Positions 25,003 to 36,614 of a DNA stretch of 64,000 bases are shown here, piece after piece. Under the pieces are notes generated by a model that worked only from the letters and a program-made list of their open reading frames with translations, ran no database searches and was not told where the DNA came from. Made by a program: the position numbers and the translations under genes. Position 1 is the stretch's first letter. Every line of letters starts with the position of its first letter. The DNA is from Allobosea robiniae (lineage in GTDB: Bacteria > Pseudomonadota > Alphaproteobacteria > Rhizobiales > Beijerinckiaceae), in contig NZ_FNBZ01000009.1 of NCBI RefSeq assembly GCF_900102525.1, positions 62,001-126,000 of the forward strand. The letters run 5' to 3'.

Positions 25003-25995
25003 CTATCTCTTCAGGTCAGCCGCGATCTCCGCGACGAGCTCATAGGACCGCTTGCGCTTCTCGTGATCGAAGATCGGCGCCGTGATCATGATCTCATCGG
25101 CTCCAGTCTCGCGCACGAAGGCCCCGAGCGAACGCTTCAGCGTTTCCGGCGAGCCGATGAAGGCATAGCGCAGCATCCCGGAGACATGCGCCTTCTCGGC
25201 CGGCGACCAGTACTGCTCGATATCCTCGATCGGCGGCTGGAGCTTGCCGCGCGCGCCCCGGACCATGCCGACGAAGCGCTGCTGCAGCGAGGTCGCGAGA
25301 TGACGTGCTTCCTCGTCCGTCTCCGCCGCCACGACATTGATGCCCGGCATCGCATGGGGCGTCGCTAGCTGCTCGGACGGCTTGAAACGCTCGCGATAGA
25401 CGGCGAGCGCCTGCATCAGCGCATCCGGTGCGAAATGCGAGGCGAAGCTGTAGGGCAGCCCGAGCTCGGCAGCGAGCTGCGCCCCGAACAGGCTCGATCC
25501 GAGAATCCAGAGCGGGACCTCGAGCCCTTCGCCCGGCACGGCGCGGATCGCCTGGTTAGGCCCTGCCGGCGCGAACAGCGCCTGCAATTCGAGCACGTCC
25601 TGCGGGAAGCTGTCCGATGACATCGGGCTCCGACGCAGGGCCCTCAGCGTGAGCTGATCGGTGCCGGGCGCGCGGCCGAGACCAAGATCGATGCGCCCCG
25701 GAAACAGAGCCTCCAGCGTGCCGAACTGTTCGGCGATGACGAGCGGGGAATGGTTCGGCAGCATGATGCCGCCGGCGCCGACCCGGATCGTGCTGCTCGC
25801 GGCCGCGAGCTGGCCGATGACGACCGAGGTCGCGGCGCTGGCGATGCCGACCATGTTGTGGTGCTCGGCCACCCAGTAGCGGGTGTAGCCGAGCCGCTCG
25901 GCATGGCGGATCAGGTCGATGGATTTCTTCAGCGCCTCGCGCGGCCCCTCCCCTTCGACGACGGGAACGAGATCGAGGACGGAGATCGCGACCAT
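25003..25995 (-). CDS. LLM-class flavin-dependent oxidoreductase (YhbW type)
   Basis: 330 residues of the luciferase-like monooxygenase TIM barrel: SVLDLVPVVEG at the start, YTRYWVAEHHNMVGIASAA, GAGGIMLPNHSPLVIAEQFGTL, PGRIDLGLGRAPGTD and IWILGSS-like LWILGSSLFGAQ. These match the MsnO8/YhbW group that uses reduced FMN or F420-like cofactor; most bacteria of this type use FMN. ATG 25995 with AGGGG before it begins the conserved N-terminus; the longer open frame is rejected. Substrate unknown. Confidence 0.85.
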   Translation of the reverse strand: MVAISVLDLVPVVEGEGPREALKKSIDLIRHAERLGYTRYWVAEHHNMVGIASAATSVVIGQLAAASSTIRVGAGGIMLPNHSPLVIAEQFGTLEALFPGRIDLGLGRAPGTDQLTLRALRRSPMSSDSFPQDVLELQALFAPAGPNQAIRAVPGEGLEVPLWILGSSLFGAQLAAELGLPYSFASHFAPDALMQALAVYRERFKPSEQLATPHAMPGINVVAAETDEEARHLATSLQQRFVGMVRGARGKLQPPIEDIEQYWSPAEKAHVSGMLRYAFIGSPETLKRSLGAFVRETGADEIMITAPIFDHEKRKRSYELVAEIAADLKR

Positions 25996-26187
25996 GACGG
26001 CCCCTGCTGGCTGGCGCCGGAAGGAGGCCGGCGGGGAAGGCTTGGGCTTCACCAGATGGGAAGGCTGGGTCGCCCGGTCCAGAGGGCGGCCCGCTTCGTC
26101 ATGGCGCGCCTGCGCTGACGTTCTGGCGGAACGGGCTCGGCCCTGCCGCGTTGATCGCAGGAACCAGCCATGCCGAAGGGAGCGACC

Positions 26188-26376
26188 ATGACCGCCACCG
26201 CCAATCCTGCCAAGGAAAGCCTGCGCAAGGAGCAGAAGGAGCAGCGCCGGGCCGCGCGCGAGCACGGCAAGGACGCCGAGCTCAATCGCGCGCTGAAGGA
26301 CACCTTCCCGGCCAGCGACCCCGTCGCGGCCCAGACGCCGATCAAGCCCGGCGCCAAGGCGAAGAAACCGGCCTGA
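26188..26376 (+). CDS. Small basic protein with an FPASDP motif
   Basis: 62 residues, strongly charged and without hydrophobic segments: KESLRKEQKEQRR, then LKDTFPASDPVAA and a Lys/Pro-rich tail. AGGGAG precedes ATG 26188 at good spacing, favouring it over ATG 26170. Small proteins ending in a D-FPASDP-type motif recur in Rhizobiales and are usually annotated as hypothetical. Probably disordered. No function can be assigned. Confidence 0.6.
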   Translation: MTATANPAKESLRKEQKEQRRAAREHGKDAELNRALKDTFPASDPVAAQTPIKPGAKAKKPA

Positions 26377-26379
26377 GGC

Positions 26380-27639
26380 TCAATCGCGCTGGTGGAGCAG
26401 GCGGGCGCGAATCGTGCCGTCGAGCGCGCGGATATCCTTGAGGATGTCCCGCGCCACGGCGCTCGAGACGCCGTCCGCCTCCATTACGACATAGCCGACC
26501 TCGCCGTCGGTCTGGTAGTTCTGGGCGGCGATGTTGACCTGCCGGCTGGCGAAGACGTCGTTGAGCCGCCGCAGCATGCCCGGCACGTTGCGCTGGACAT
26601 GGATGAAGCGCGTGCCGATGGCGCGGGCCGGCAACTGGACCTGCGGGAAATTGACCGCGCCCACCGTCGAGCCGACATCGGAATAATCGACGAGCTTGCG
26701 CGCAACCTCGGCGCCGATGCGCTCCTGCGCTTCCTCGGTCGAGCCGCCGATATGCGGGGTGAGGATCACGTTAGAGAGCCCCTGCAGCGGCGTGACGAAA
26801 CGCTCGGCATTGGAAGCTGGCTCGACCGGAAAGACGTCTACCGCTGCGCCTGCCAGATGGCCGCTCTTCAGCGCCGCCGCGACCGCGTCCAGATCGACGA
26901 CGGTGCCGCGCGAATTGTTGATGAGATAGGCGCCCTTCTTCATCTTGGCGACCTGCGCCGCGCCGATCATGCCCGCGGTCTGCGGCGTCTCCGGCACGTG
27001 CAGCGAGACGATGTCGGCCGCGCCGAGCAGGGCGTTCAGGCTCTTCGTCGGCTCGGTGTTGCCGTGCCGCAGCCGGTCGGTGTGATCATGATAGATCACA
27101 CGCATGCCCATCGCCTCGGCCAGCGTCGAAAGCTGGCTGCCGATATTGCCGTAGCCGATGATGCCGAGCGTCTTGCCGCGCACCTCGAAGGAGCCGTTGG
27201 CCGACTTGTCCCAGCCGCCGTCATGGGCGGAGCGGGAGCGGTCGGGGATCCGGCGCAGCAGCATGACGATCTCGCCGATGGTGAGTTCGGCGACGCTGCG
27301 CGTGTTCGAGAAGGGCGCATTGAAGACCGGCACGCCGCGCAGCCGCGCTGCATCGAGATGGACCTGGTTCGTCCCCACCGAGAAGCAGCCGACGGCGAAG
27401 AGCCGGTCGGCCCCGGCGAAGATCTCCGGCGTGAGCTGGGTGCGCGAACGGATACCGAGGACGTGGACGCCCTGGATCGCCTTGAGCAGGCCCTCGCGGT
27501 CGAGCGCCTTCGGCAGCCGTTCCAGATTGCTGTAGCCGGCCTGCTGCAGCAGTTCGACGGCGGAATCGTTGATACCTTCCAGCAGCAGGACCTTGATGCG
27601 GTCCTTCGGAAGGGAAAGGCGTTCGCTGGGGCTGGTCAT
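26380..27639 (-). CDS. serA: D-3-phosphoglycerate dehydrogenase
   Basis: 419 residues; oxidises 3-phosphoglycerate to 3-phosphohydroxypyruvate, first step of serine synthesis. NAD motif GIIGYGNIGSQLS near residues 159-170, substrate-loop NAPFSNTRSVAEL, catalytic His in TPHIGGSTEEAQERIG, and a C-terminal ACT domain (LNDVFASRQVNIAAQNYQTD) that binds serine for feedback inhibition. This is the E. coli-like short form without the intervening domain. A candidate promoter lies immediately upstream. Confidence 0.94.
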   Translation of the reverse strand: MTSPSERLSLPKDRIKVLLLEGINDSAVELLQQAGYSNLERLPKALDREGLLKAIQGVHVLGIRSRTQLTPEIFAGADRLFAVGCFSVGTNQVHLDAARLRGVPVFNAPFSNTRSVAELTIGEIVMLLRRIPDRSRSAHDGGWDKSANGSFEVRGKTLGIIGYGNIGSQLSTLAEAMGMRVIYHDHTDRLRHGNTEPTKSLNALLGAADIVSLHVPETPQTAGMIGAAQVAKMKKGAYLINNSRGTVVDLDAVAAALKSGHLAGAAVDVFPVEPASNAERFVTPLQGLSNVILTPHIGGSTEEAQERIGAEVARKLVDYSDVGSTVGAVNFPQVQLPARAIGTRFIHVQRNVPGMLRRLNDVFASRQVNIAAQNYQTDGEVGYVVMEADGVSSAVARDILKDIRALDGTIRARLLHQRD

Positions 27640-27665
27640 GACGGCGCGCTCTTGGAGGAGCGGTT

Positions 27666-27694
27666 GCTATAGTCCCCGCAGCGTCAGAGGCCAA
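27666..27694 (-). promoter_or_regulatory. Candidate serA promoter
   Basis: On the minus strand TTGGCC (complement 27689-27694) and TATAGC (complement 27666-27671) are separated by 17 bp. The implied start is about 20 bases before the serA ATG, giving a very short leader. Confidence 0.5.
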
Positions 27695-27757
27695 CGCCCT
27701 GGACGCAACGCTATCGCGAAAAACGTCGCGACGGATGCAAAAACCTCATGGCGCGCG

Positions 27758-28204
27758 TCAAGCCTTCTCGACGACGAGCGTCGAGCCCTCGACCCGCACC
27801 ACCTTGATCTCGGTTCCCGCCAGCAATTCCGGACCGACGATCCGCCAGGACGAATCGCCGACACGCACCCGTCCCTCGCCGCCGGTCATCGTGGCCTCAA
27901 GCCGGAAAACCCGGCCGATCAACTGGCGGCCGCGGTCGTTGAGCCCGGTCGCCGCGTCCGGCTCCTCGCCCTTCCGACGCGTCAGCAGGCGCCCCGCGAG
28001 CACGCTTGCCGCGGCGAGCACGGCGAAGGCCAGCATCGCCGCCTGCCAGCCGATACCGAACAGTCCGACGATCACGCCGGTGAGAAGGGCGGCAAGACCC
28101 AGCCAGATCAGGAAGATGCCGGGCGCCAGCATCTCTCCGCCGACCAGCACGAGCCCGAGAATGGCCCAGCTCCAGCCGCCCAGATTCACGAACCAGTCGA
28201 GCAT
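27758..28204 (-). CDS. NfeD family membrane protein
   Basis: 148 residues. Three to four hydrophobic segments in the first 75 residues (WSWAILGLVLVGGEMLAPG, WQAAMLAFAVLAA) precede a soluble OB-fold domain (RGRQLIGRVFRLEATMTGGEGRVR) ending VVRVEGSTLVVEK. This is the short NfeD form that associates with SPFH proteins; the SPFH gene lies directly upstream, 12 bases away, so the two form an operon. They probably organise membrane microdomains. Confidence 0.9.
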   Translation of the reverse strand: MLDWFVNLGGWSWAILGLVLVGGEMLAPGIFLIWLGLAALLTGVIVGLFGIGWQAAMLAFAVLAAASVLAGRLLTRRKGEEPDAATGLNDRGRQLIGRVFRLEATMTGGEGRVRVGDSSWRIVGPELLAGTEIKVVRVEGSTLVVEKA

Positions 28205-28216
28205 CGCAGCCTCCGG

Positions 28217-29200
28217 TCAGGCGCCCGGGCGGCCGGAGGGTGGCACCGAGCCGGCCCCACTACGGCGCTGCGCAGCCGCATCCTCGCCGAATACCGCCTT
28301 GGTGAGCTGTGCGATACCGCCGACCGTGCCGGCCAGCGAGGCGGCTTCGATCGGCACGATCACGACCTTGCTGTTAGGGCTCGACGCGATCGATTTCAGC
28401 GCGTCGGTATAGCGTTCGGCGATCAGGAAGTTGGCGGCCTGGATATCGCCGCGGCTGATCGCCTCCGAGACCATGGCGGTCGCGGTTGCCTCGGCCTGCG
28501 CCAGCCTTTCGCGCGCCTCGGCGTCGCGCAGCGCCGATTCCTTGCGGCCCTCGGCGGCGAGGATCTGCGACTGCTTCTGACCCTCGGCCTTGAGGATCTC
28601 GGCCTGACGCAGGCCTTCCGCTTCGAGGATCGCCGCCCGCTTCTCGCGCTCGGCCTTCATCTGCCGGTTCATCGCGCCGGCGATATCGGCCGGCGGCAGG
28701 ATGTCCCGGATCTCGATGCGCGTGACCTTGACGCCCCAGGGCGAGGCGGCGGCATCCATCACCCGCAGCAGCCGCTCGTTGATCTCGTCGCGATGCGACA
28801 GCAACTGGTCGAGGTCCATCGAGCCGACGACGGTGCGGATATTGGTCATGGTCAGGACCATCAGCGCGTCGTTGAGCGACGACACCTCGTAGCAGGCCTT
28901 GGCGGCGTCGAGTACCTGGTAGAAGGCGGCCGCGTCGATGCGCACGCCGGCATTGTCCTTGGTGATCGCCTCCTGCGAGGGAATGTCGAGCACCTGCTCC
29001 ATGACATTCACCTTGTGGCCGATGCGATCGATATAGGGCACGATCAGCCCGAGGCCCGCGCTCAGCGTCCGCGAATAGCGCCCGAAACGCTCGACGGTGT
29101 AGTTGTAGCCTTGCGGAACGGTGCGGACGCCGCGCGCGATCGTCAGGATGACCAGCGCCACGATGACGATCACGGCGATGTTGAAGCCCGACAGTTCCAT
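28217..29200 (-). CDS. SPFH-domain paraslipin (QmcA/stomatin-like)
   Basis: 327 residues: one N-terminal membrane segment (FNIAVIVIVALVILTIARG), then the SPFH/band-7 domain with VPQGYNYTVERFGRYSRTL, DAAAFYQVLDAAKACYEV and the coiled-coil stretch AEREKRAAILEAEGLRQAEI, typical of paraslipin-2/QmcA. A C-terminal Pro/Gly tail follows. Partner of the NfeD gene just downstream. Likely forms large membrane-attached oligomers; precise clients unknown. Confidence 0.9.
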   Translation of the reverse strand: MELSGFNIAVIVIVALVILTIARGVRTVPQGYNYTVERFGRYSRTLSAGLGLIVPYIDRIGHKVNVMEQVLDIPSQEAITKDNAGVRIDAAAFYQVLDAAKACYEVSSLNDALMVLTMTNIRTVVGSMDLDQLLSHRDEINERLLRVMDAAASPWGVKVTRIEIRDILPPADIAGAMNRQMKAEREKRAAILEAEGLRQAEILKAEGQKQSQILAAEGRKESALRDAEARERLAQAEATATAMVSEAISRGDIQAANFLIAERYTDALKSIASSPNSKVVIVPIEAASLAGTVGGIAQLTKAVFGEDAAAQRRSGAGSVPPSGRPGA

Positions 29201-29287
29201 CTCGTCCCCCAGCGACGCCGATGCGCCATCCTGCTATGCAGGCGTCAAACTGGCGGTTGCGGCGACTGGATGCAAGCCGCGCCGGCA

Positions 29288-29316
29288 ACGGTGAGTCGCC
29301 CATGGCGCCTCACCGT
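29288..29316 (-). terminator. Stem-loop after the IalB-like gene
   Basis: ACGGTGAG (29288-29295) and CTCACCGT (29309-29316) form a perfect 8-bp stem, with an inner GCC/GGC pair set, 12 bases past the IalB-like stop on the minus strand. No T-run follows, so it is only terminator-like. Confidence 0.4.
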
Positions 29317-29327
29317 CGAATTCGGCG

Positions 29328-29843
29328 TCAGCTCTGTGTCGCGTCGGTATCGCAGCGCGCCAGCATGCGCGAGGCCGCGGTCACGCCCGCGAGCGAGAAG
29401 GTATAGCTGGTGACGTTGCCGCGCAGCGAGCGCGCTTCGAGCGTCATGCTGCTTCCGCCCCGCATCGCCGCCAGCAGCGCCGGCTCGCGCTCCAGCCGTT
29501 CGAGCCAGGCATTGCTGCCCTCGGTCAGCATGCGGAAGCTGTCATCGCCGATCGTGACGGTGACCACCGAGTTCCGGGCGAAGTCGTAACCCGTCTGGAA
29601 GCTCGATTCCGTATCGGTAGCCTTTTCGCCGGTCTGCACGAAGAAGAAAACGTCGCCGTGACGCAAATTGGATGGCTCTTCGGACGAAGGCTTGCTCATG
29701 ATGAAGCAGCGCGCCAGATCGCCCTTCGCGTAAGTGGCTGCGTTCCAGTCGCCGAACTGGCCCAAGGATTTCGGGCTCGCCGCCTCTACGCCCGTGCTCG
29801 CCAGAATGGCGAGGCAGGCGGCCGAAAGCGCTGTCTTGAACAT
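29328..29843 (-). CDS. Invasion-associated locus B (IalB) family exported protein
   Basis: 171 residues. Signal peptide at the N-terminus (FKTALSAACLAILASTGVEA, cleavage before ASP) and an IalB-like beta domain: FGDWNAATYAKGDLARCFIMSKP, HGDVFFFVQT, SYTFSLAGVTAA. IalB of Bartonella is linked to erythrocyte invasion, but many free-living Rhizobiales carry paralogues of unknown role. ATG 29843 follows AGGAGATGAGACC. Two Cys residues in the mature part could form a disulfide. Confidence 0.78.
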   Translation of the reverse strand: MFKTALSAACLAILASTGVEAASPKSLGQFGDWNAATYAKGDLARCFIMSKPSSEEPSNLRHGDVFFFVQTGEKATDTESSFQTGYDFARNSVVTVTIGDDSFRMLTEGSNAWLERLEREPALLAAMRGGSSMTLEARSLRGNVTSYTFSLAGVTAASRMLARCDTDATQS

Positions 29844-30030
29844 GGTCTCATCTCCTCTCATCGCGACCCAATTGGAAAGAAGAGTGTTACCGAGGCGTAA
29901 ACATGACCCTAACAATCCGTGCGTCGATCCGGCGCAGGACGATTGTCGTCCCGGGGCTTCGCGTAGCGAAGAAACCGGAATCTGCGACCGGGTGAGGCAA
30001 TCGACGCCTCGTTGCGAACCCCAAAACGAC

Positions 30031-30055
30031 GATGCCCGGCGCGGGGCCGGGCATC
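30031..30055 (-). terminator. Terminator of secA
   Basis: Perfect 10-bp stem GATGCCCGGC / GCCGGGCATC with loop GCGGG, 25 bases past the secA stop on the minus strand and followed there by GTCGTTTTGG. The T-run is short, so termination may be partial. Confidence 0.6.
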
Positions 30056-30079
30056 GGGAGGTATCAGGGCGGTAATGCC

Positions 30080-32854
<2,775 letters not shown>

Positions 32855-33215
32855 GTTGGGCCTTTCAGATGATGCTTCAAGCTTCCGCTCGGCGCGTAGC
32901 GTTGTCGCGCGCGAACCGAAAGCTCGGGTATTCTCGAATTGCGACCGCGTGTTTAGACGCGAGCGCGGGCAGGGTCCAGCGTGCGTTTCGTCCTATTGGC
33001 AGCGAAACGGCAAGTGAATTCGGCTCCGGATGTGGGGTTTTTTCGCTCCGCTTCCAAGAGCCCGCACCTCAGATCACCCGCCGCTGCGGCATCGGGGGCA
33101 GCGCAAAGCTACGTGAGCGGCCGGCGCAATCGCTTGAACCGCCTTGCCTTTGCCGCGTTCATCGGGCAGTGCAGCCGCCAAAGCGTCTCGGGTTTCCGAC
33201 GAAAGGCCGTCATTC
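32855..33215. other. Divergent intergenic region between secA and the PpiC-type isomerase gene
   Basis: 361 bases. I see no gene with a credible ribosome-binding site, no long repeat and no clear sigma-70 promoter on either strand. It must hold the secA and isomerase promoters. Confidence 0.5.
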
Positions 33216-34073
33216 ATGAACTCAGCCCGTTTCATCGCCGTCCTCGGCTTCACGCTGCTGGCGGCACCGGCCTTCGCCCAGGCGGACAAGGTCGTCGCCA
33301 AGGTCGATGGCATCGCGATCACCGAGAAGGACGTCCAGCTCGCCACCGAGGATCTCGGCGAGCGCCTCGCCCAGCTCCCCGAGGAGCGCAAGCGCGACGA
33401 GGTCGTGAACTATCTCGTCGACCTCAAGCTCGGCGCCAGGGCCGCGGCCGAGGCCAAGATCGGCGATACCCCCGATTTCGCCGCCCGCCTCGCCTATTAC
33501 CGCGAGAAGGTGCTGCTCGACGAGTATCTGACGCGCGAAGGCAAGAAGGCCGTCACGGCCGATGCCGCGAAGAAGCTCTTCGACGACACCACCAAGGCCA
33601 TGACCCCCGAGGAGGAGGCCCATGCCCGCCACATCCTGGTCGAGGACGAGGCGCAGGCCAAGGCTGCGGTCGAGCGGCTGAAGAAGGGCGAGGATTTCGC
33701 CAAGGTCGCGGCCGAGCTTTCCAAGGATCCCGGCTCCGGCAAGGAGGGCGGCGATCTCGGCTGGTTCACCAAGGATCGCATGGTGCCGGAATTCGCCGAA
33801 GCCGCCTTCAAGCTGAAGAAGGGCGAGATTTCCGAGCCGGTGAAGAGCCAGTTCGGCTGGCACGTCATCAAGCTCGAGGACAAGCGCTCCAAGCCGCTGC
33901 CGGATTTCGCCGCCGTGAAGCCGCAGATCGACCAGTATCTCGAGCGCAAGGCCCAGCAGGATCTCGTCCTCGCCATGCGCGAGAAGGCCAAGGTCGAGCG
34001 CCTCGACAAGCCGGCGGCGCCGGCGCCCCCTGCTCCGGACGCCGCCAAGCCGGCCGAGCCGAAGAAGAACTGA
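33216..34073 (+). CDS. Periplasmic peptidyl-prolyl isomerase (parvulin/PpiC-SurA type)
   Basis: 285 residues. Signal peptide (MNSARFIAVLGFTLLAAPAF, then AQA). Residues 25-120 form a SurA-like helical chaperone arm; the parvulin domain starts at ARHILVEDEAQAKAAVERL and has the conserved KDPGSGKEGGDLGWF, FKLKKGEISEPVKSQFGWHVIKL. A Pro/Ala-rich tail ends in Lys-Lys-Asn. It assists folding of exported and outer-membrane proteins. GAAAGG precedes the start. Upstream of argJ, a common Rhizobiales order next to secA. Confidence 0.9.
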   Translation: MNSARFIAVLGFTLLAAPAFAQADKVVAKVDGIAITEKDVQLATEDLGERLAQLPEERKRDEVVNYLVDLKLGARAAAEAKIGDTPDFAARLAYYREKVLLDEYLTREGKKAVTADAAKKLFDDTTKAMTPEEEAHARHILVEDEAQAKAAVERLKKGEDFAKVAAELSKDPGSGKEGGDLGWFTKDRMVPEFAEAAFKLKKGEISEPVKSQFGWHVIKLEDKRSKPLPDFAAVKPQIDQYLERKAQQDLVLAMREKAKVERLDKPAAPAPPAPDAAKPAEPKKN

Positions 34074-34078
34074 TTTGC

Positions 34079-34107
34079 CCATGCCGGCCGCTACGCGGCC
34101 GGCATGG
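34079..34107 (+). terminator. Hairpin terminator between the isomerase and the convergent small gene
   Basis: Perfect 12-bp stem (34079-34090 with 34096-34107) around loop CTACG, five bases past the isomerase stop and followed by TCTTTAA. It also lies just past the stop of the convergent small gene, so it may serve both. Confidence 0.65.
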
Positions 34108-34118
34108 TCTTTAAGCAT

Positions 34119-34310
34119 TCAGCCGCATTTGATGCCGCATTTGACGACGGGCCTGCCATCTGGCCCGATTTCGACCCAGCATTGCCAGGTGCACCCCTTC
34201 GGCAGAACGTCCTTGTTCTCTTTGCCGAGAACGCCGACGGCGTGGCCGATGGCTTCTTCCAGTTTCTTCTGTGCTCGTGCGATCTCGGGCGTCAGCAAAG
34301 TATCCGACAT
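34119..34310 (-). CDS. 63-aa protein with a symmetric four-cysteine C-terminus
   Basis: ATG 34310 follows GGGGAGG at four bases, a strong site. Residues 1-38 are polar and helical (EIARAQKKLEEAIGHAVGVLG); residues 42-63 hold four cysteines spaced C-x3-C-x14-C-x3-C, reading CTWQC then CGIKC before the final Gly. This could bind a metal, form disulfides or be a modified-peptide precursor; no modification enzyme is nearby. The flanking DNA is AT-richer than its neighbours. I do not recognise the family. Confidence 0.6.
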   Translation of the reverse strand: MSDTLLTPEIARAQKKLEEAIGHAVGVLGKENKDVLPKGCTWQCWVEIGPDGRPVVKCGIKCG

Positions 34311-34453
34311 GTCGCCTCCCCTAAGCATGCCTTTCATGCAACTTAAAGTTGCAGCATTAATAAGAAGGTTGCAACTGCTATTTGATTCGCCTGCCGCTCT
34401 TGTTTTCTGACGATCTCTACGGCAGATCAGCCTCCTCATTTGGAGGAAGCCCG

Positions 34454-35704
34454 ATGGCCGGCAAGGATGTCCCCGTTTCCCCGCTCGCGCCGAAGCGCCA
34501 GCCCAAGGTTCCAGCCGTGCCGGGCGTGCGCTTCGCCACCGCCGAGGCCGGCATCCGCTACAAGGGTCGCCAGGACGTCTGGTTCGCGCTGCTCGACCAG
34601 GGCACGCAGGTCGCCGGCGTCTTCACCCGCTCGAAATGCCCCTCCGCCCCGGTCGACTGGTGCCGCGAGAACCTGAAACAGGGCTCGGCACGCGCCGTCG
34701 TCGTCAATTCCGGCAATGCCAACGCCTTCACCGGGTTGAAAGGCCGTGATGCCGTCAAGCTCACCGCCGAGATCGCCGCCAAGGCCGCCGGCTGCAAGCC
34801 TGAAGAAGTCTTCATCGCCTCCACCGGCGTGATCGGCGAGCCGCTCGACGCGACCAAATTCAAGGGCGTGCTCGACGACTGCGCCAAACGCGCCACTGAT
34901 GGCCCCTGGATCGACGCCGCCCGCGCGATCATGACCACCGACACCTTCCCGAAGGCGCTGACCCGCAAGGCCAGGATCGACGGCAAGGACGTGGTCATCG
35001 CCGGCATCGCCAAGGGCGCCGGGATGATCGCGCCGGACATGGCGACGATGCTCTCCTTTGTCTTCACCGACGCGCCGATCGCCGCACCCGTGCTGCAGGC
35101 GCTGCTCTCCAAGGGCGTGAAGGGCTCGTTCAACGCGGTCACCGTCGACAGCGATACCTCGACATCGGACACGCTGATGCTGTTCGCCACCGGCAAGGCG
35201 GCCGCGCGCGGCGTGCCGGTGATCACCGAGATCAACGACGCCAGGCTCTCCGGCTTCAAGCGCGCGCTGAATTCGATCCTGCTCGAACTCTCCCATCTCG
35301 TCTGCAAGGACGGTGAAGGCGCGCGGAAATTCGTCGAGGTGCGCGTCACCGGCGCGACGTCCGCCCGCTCGGCCAAGCGCGTCGCGCTCTCGATCGCCAA
35401 TTCGCCGCTGGTCAAGACCGCCATCGCCGGCGAGGACGCCAATTGGGGCCGCGTCGTCATGGCCGTCGGCAAGGCCGGCGAACCGGCCGACCGCGACAGG
35501 CTCGATATCGGCTTCGGCGATATCGTCGTGGCCAGGCAGGGGGCGCGTGCTGCTTCTTATGATGAGCACGCGGTATCCGAGTATATGAAGGGCGACAATA
35601 TCGTCATCACCGCCGATCTCGGCATCGGGCGCGGCAAGGCCACGGTCTGGACCTGCGACCTCACCAAGGCCTATGTCGAGATCAATGGCGACTACCGCTC
35701 CTGA
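34454..35704 (+). CDS. argJ: Bifunctional ornithine acetyltransferase / N-acetylglutamate synthase
   Basis: 416 residues; recycles the acetyl group from N-acetylornithine to glutamate in arginine synthesis. The precursor self-cleaves between Ala and Thr in GMIAPDMATML, with Thr198 becoming the nucleophile. VVVNSGNANAFTG and the C-terminal NWGRVVMAVGKAG support the call. GGAGG (34442-34446) fixes ATG 34454. Whether it is bi- or monofunctional cannot be told from motifs alone. Its end overlaps the start of the DMT transporter gene. Confidence 0.94.
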   Translation: MAGKDVPVSPLAPKRQPKVPAVPGVRFATAEAGIRYKGRQDVWFALLDQGTQVAGVFTRSKCPSAPVDWCRENLKQGSARAVVVNSGNANAFTGLKGRDAVKLTAEIAAKAAGCKPEEVFIASTGVIGEPLDATKFKGVLDDCAKRATDGPWIDAARAIMTTDTFPKALTRKARIDGKDVVIAGIAKGAGMIAPDMATMLSFVFTDAPIAAPVLQALLSKGVKGSFNAVTVDSDTSTSDTLMLFATGKAAARGVPVITEINDARLSGFKRALNSILLELSHLVCKDGEGARKFVEVRVTGATSARSAKRVALSIANSPLVKTAIAGEDANWGRVVMAVGKAGEPADRDRLDIGFGDIVVARQGARAASYDEHAVSEYMKGDNIVITADLGIGRGKATVWTCDLTKAYVEINGDYRS

Positions 35705-36614
35705 GGCTGCGCCGGCTCAGGAGCCCGGGCGCGGCTTCATCGCCTTCAACCTGCTGACCTGCTCCCTGCTGTGGGGGTCGAGCTATCTGTTCATCAAGCT
35801 GATGAGCGGGGACGTCTCGGCTCTCACCATCGCAGCCAGCCGCGGCATCCTCGGCGCGGTCTCGCTGTCGCTCTGGAGCCTGTGGCGCGGGCGCAATCCG
35901 CTGCCGCGCAAGGCGGAGATCCTGCCCTGGATCTTCCTCGGCACCACCAATGGCTGGCTCCCGAACGTGCTGGTCGCCTATGCGCTGACGCAGCTCGCCA
36001 GCGGTCCGGCAGCGATGATCCAGGCGGCAGGGCCTCTCGTCGTCGCGCTCATCGCTCATTTCGCCTTCTCGGAGGAGAGGCTGAGCCGGCGTCGGCTCGG
36101 CGGCATCCTGCTCGGCATGGCCGGCGTCGCTCTGCTGATCGGGCCGCGCCTGTTCGAGGGCGGCGGTACCGCGCTCAGCGTCTTGGCGATGATCGGGGCG
36201 ACGCTGAGCTATGCATCCGCCAACATCTATGTCCGGACGGTTCCCTCCGCCACCGGTGACCCGGCCCGGCTGGCGCTGGGCCAGCAGATGCTCTCCGGCA
36301 TGATCGCGACGACGCTGACGCTCGCGATCCTTGGGCCGGCTGCCTTTCTGCCGCTCGGCAACCACCTGCCGGCGATGCTGATGCTCGGGGTCGTCGCCAC
36401 GGCCATTCCGGTGACGGTGTTCATGCGGCTGATCCGGGCCGCGGGCCCGACCCGGGCGGCGATGACCGGCTATCTCGTCCCGACCGTGGCGGTGATCCTC
36501 GGCGTCGTCGTGCTGCACGAGGCGCTGGAGTTGCGGCAGGTCCTCGGCGGCGGCATCATCCTGGCCGGCGTCTTCCTCGTCACGACGGCGCCACGCAGGG
36601 TGGGGACGTCATGA
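35685..36614 (+). CDS. DMT/EamA family transporter
   Basis: 309 residues with ten hydrophobic segments in two EamA repeats (LLTCSLLWGSSYLFIKLMSG; second repeat from IGATLSYASANIYVR). The conserved Trp-Gly-Ser start of EamA domains is present. These exporters expel amino acids or metabolites; the substrate is unknown. ATG 35685 overlaps argJ by 20 bases, so it is translationally coupled. Its own stop overlaps the ATG of the lipoprotein gene. Confidence 0.85.
   Translation: MATTAPEAAPAQEPGRGFIAFNLLTCSLLWGSSYLFIKLMSGDVSALTIAASRGILGAVSLSLWSLWRGRNPLPRKAEILPWIFLGTTNGWLPNVLVAYALTQLASGPAAMIQAAGPLVVALIAHFAFSEERLSRRRLGGILLGMAGVALLIGPRLFEGGGTALSVLAMIGATLSYASANIYVRTVPSATGDPARLALGQQMLSGMIATTLTLAILGPAAFLPLGNHLPAMLMLGVVATAIPVTVFMRLIRAAGPTRAAMTGYLVPTVAVILGVVVLHEALELRQVLGGGIILAGVFLVTTAPRRVGTS

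Noticed and set aside
24919..25368. Plus-strand ORF starting inside the fur-upstream palindrome
   Set aside because: Antisense to the LLM oxidoreductase for most of its length and lacking a ribosome-binding site.
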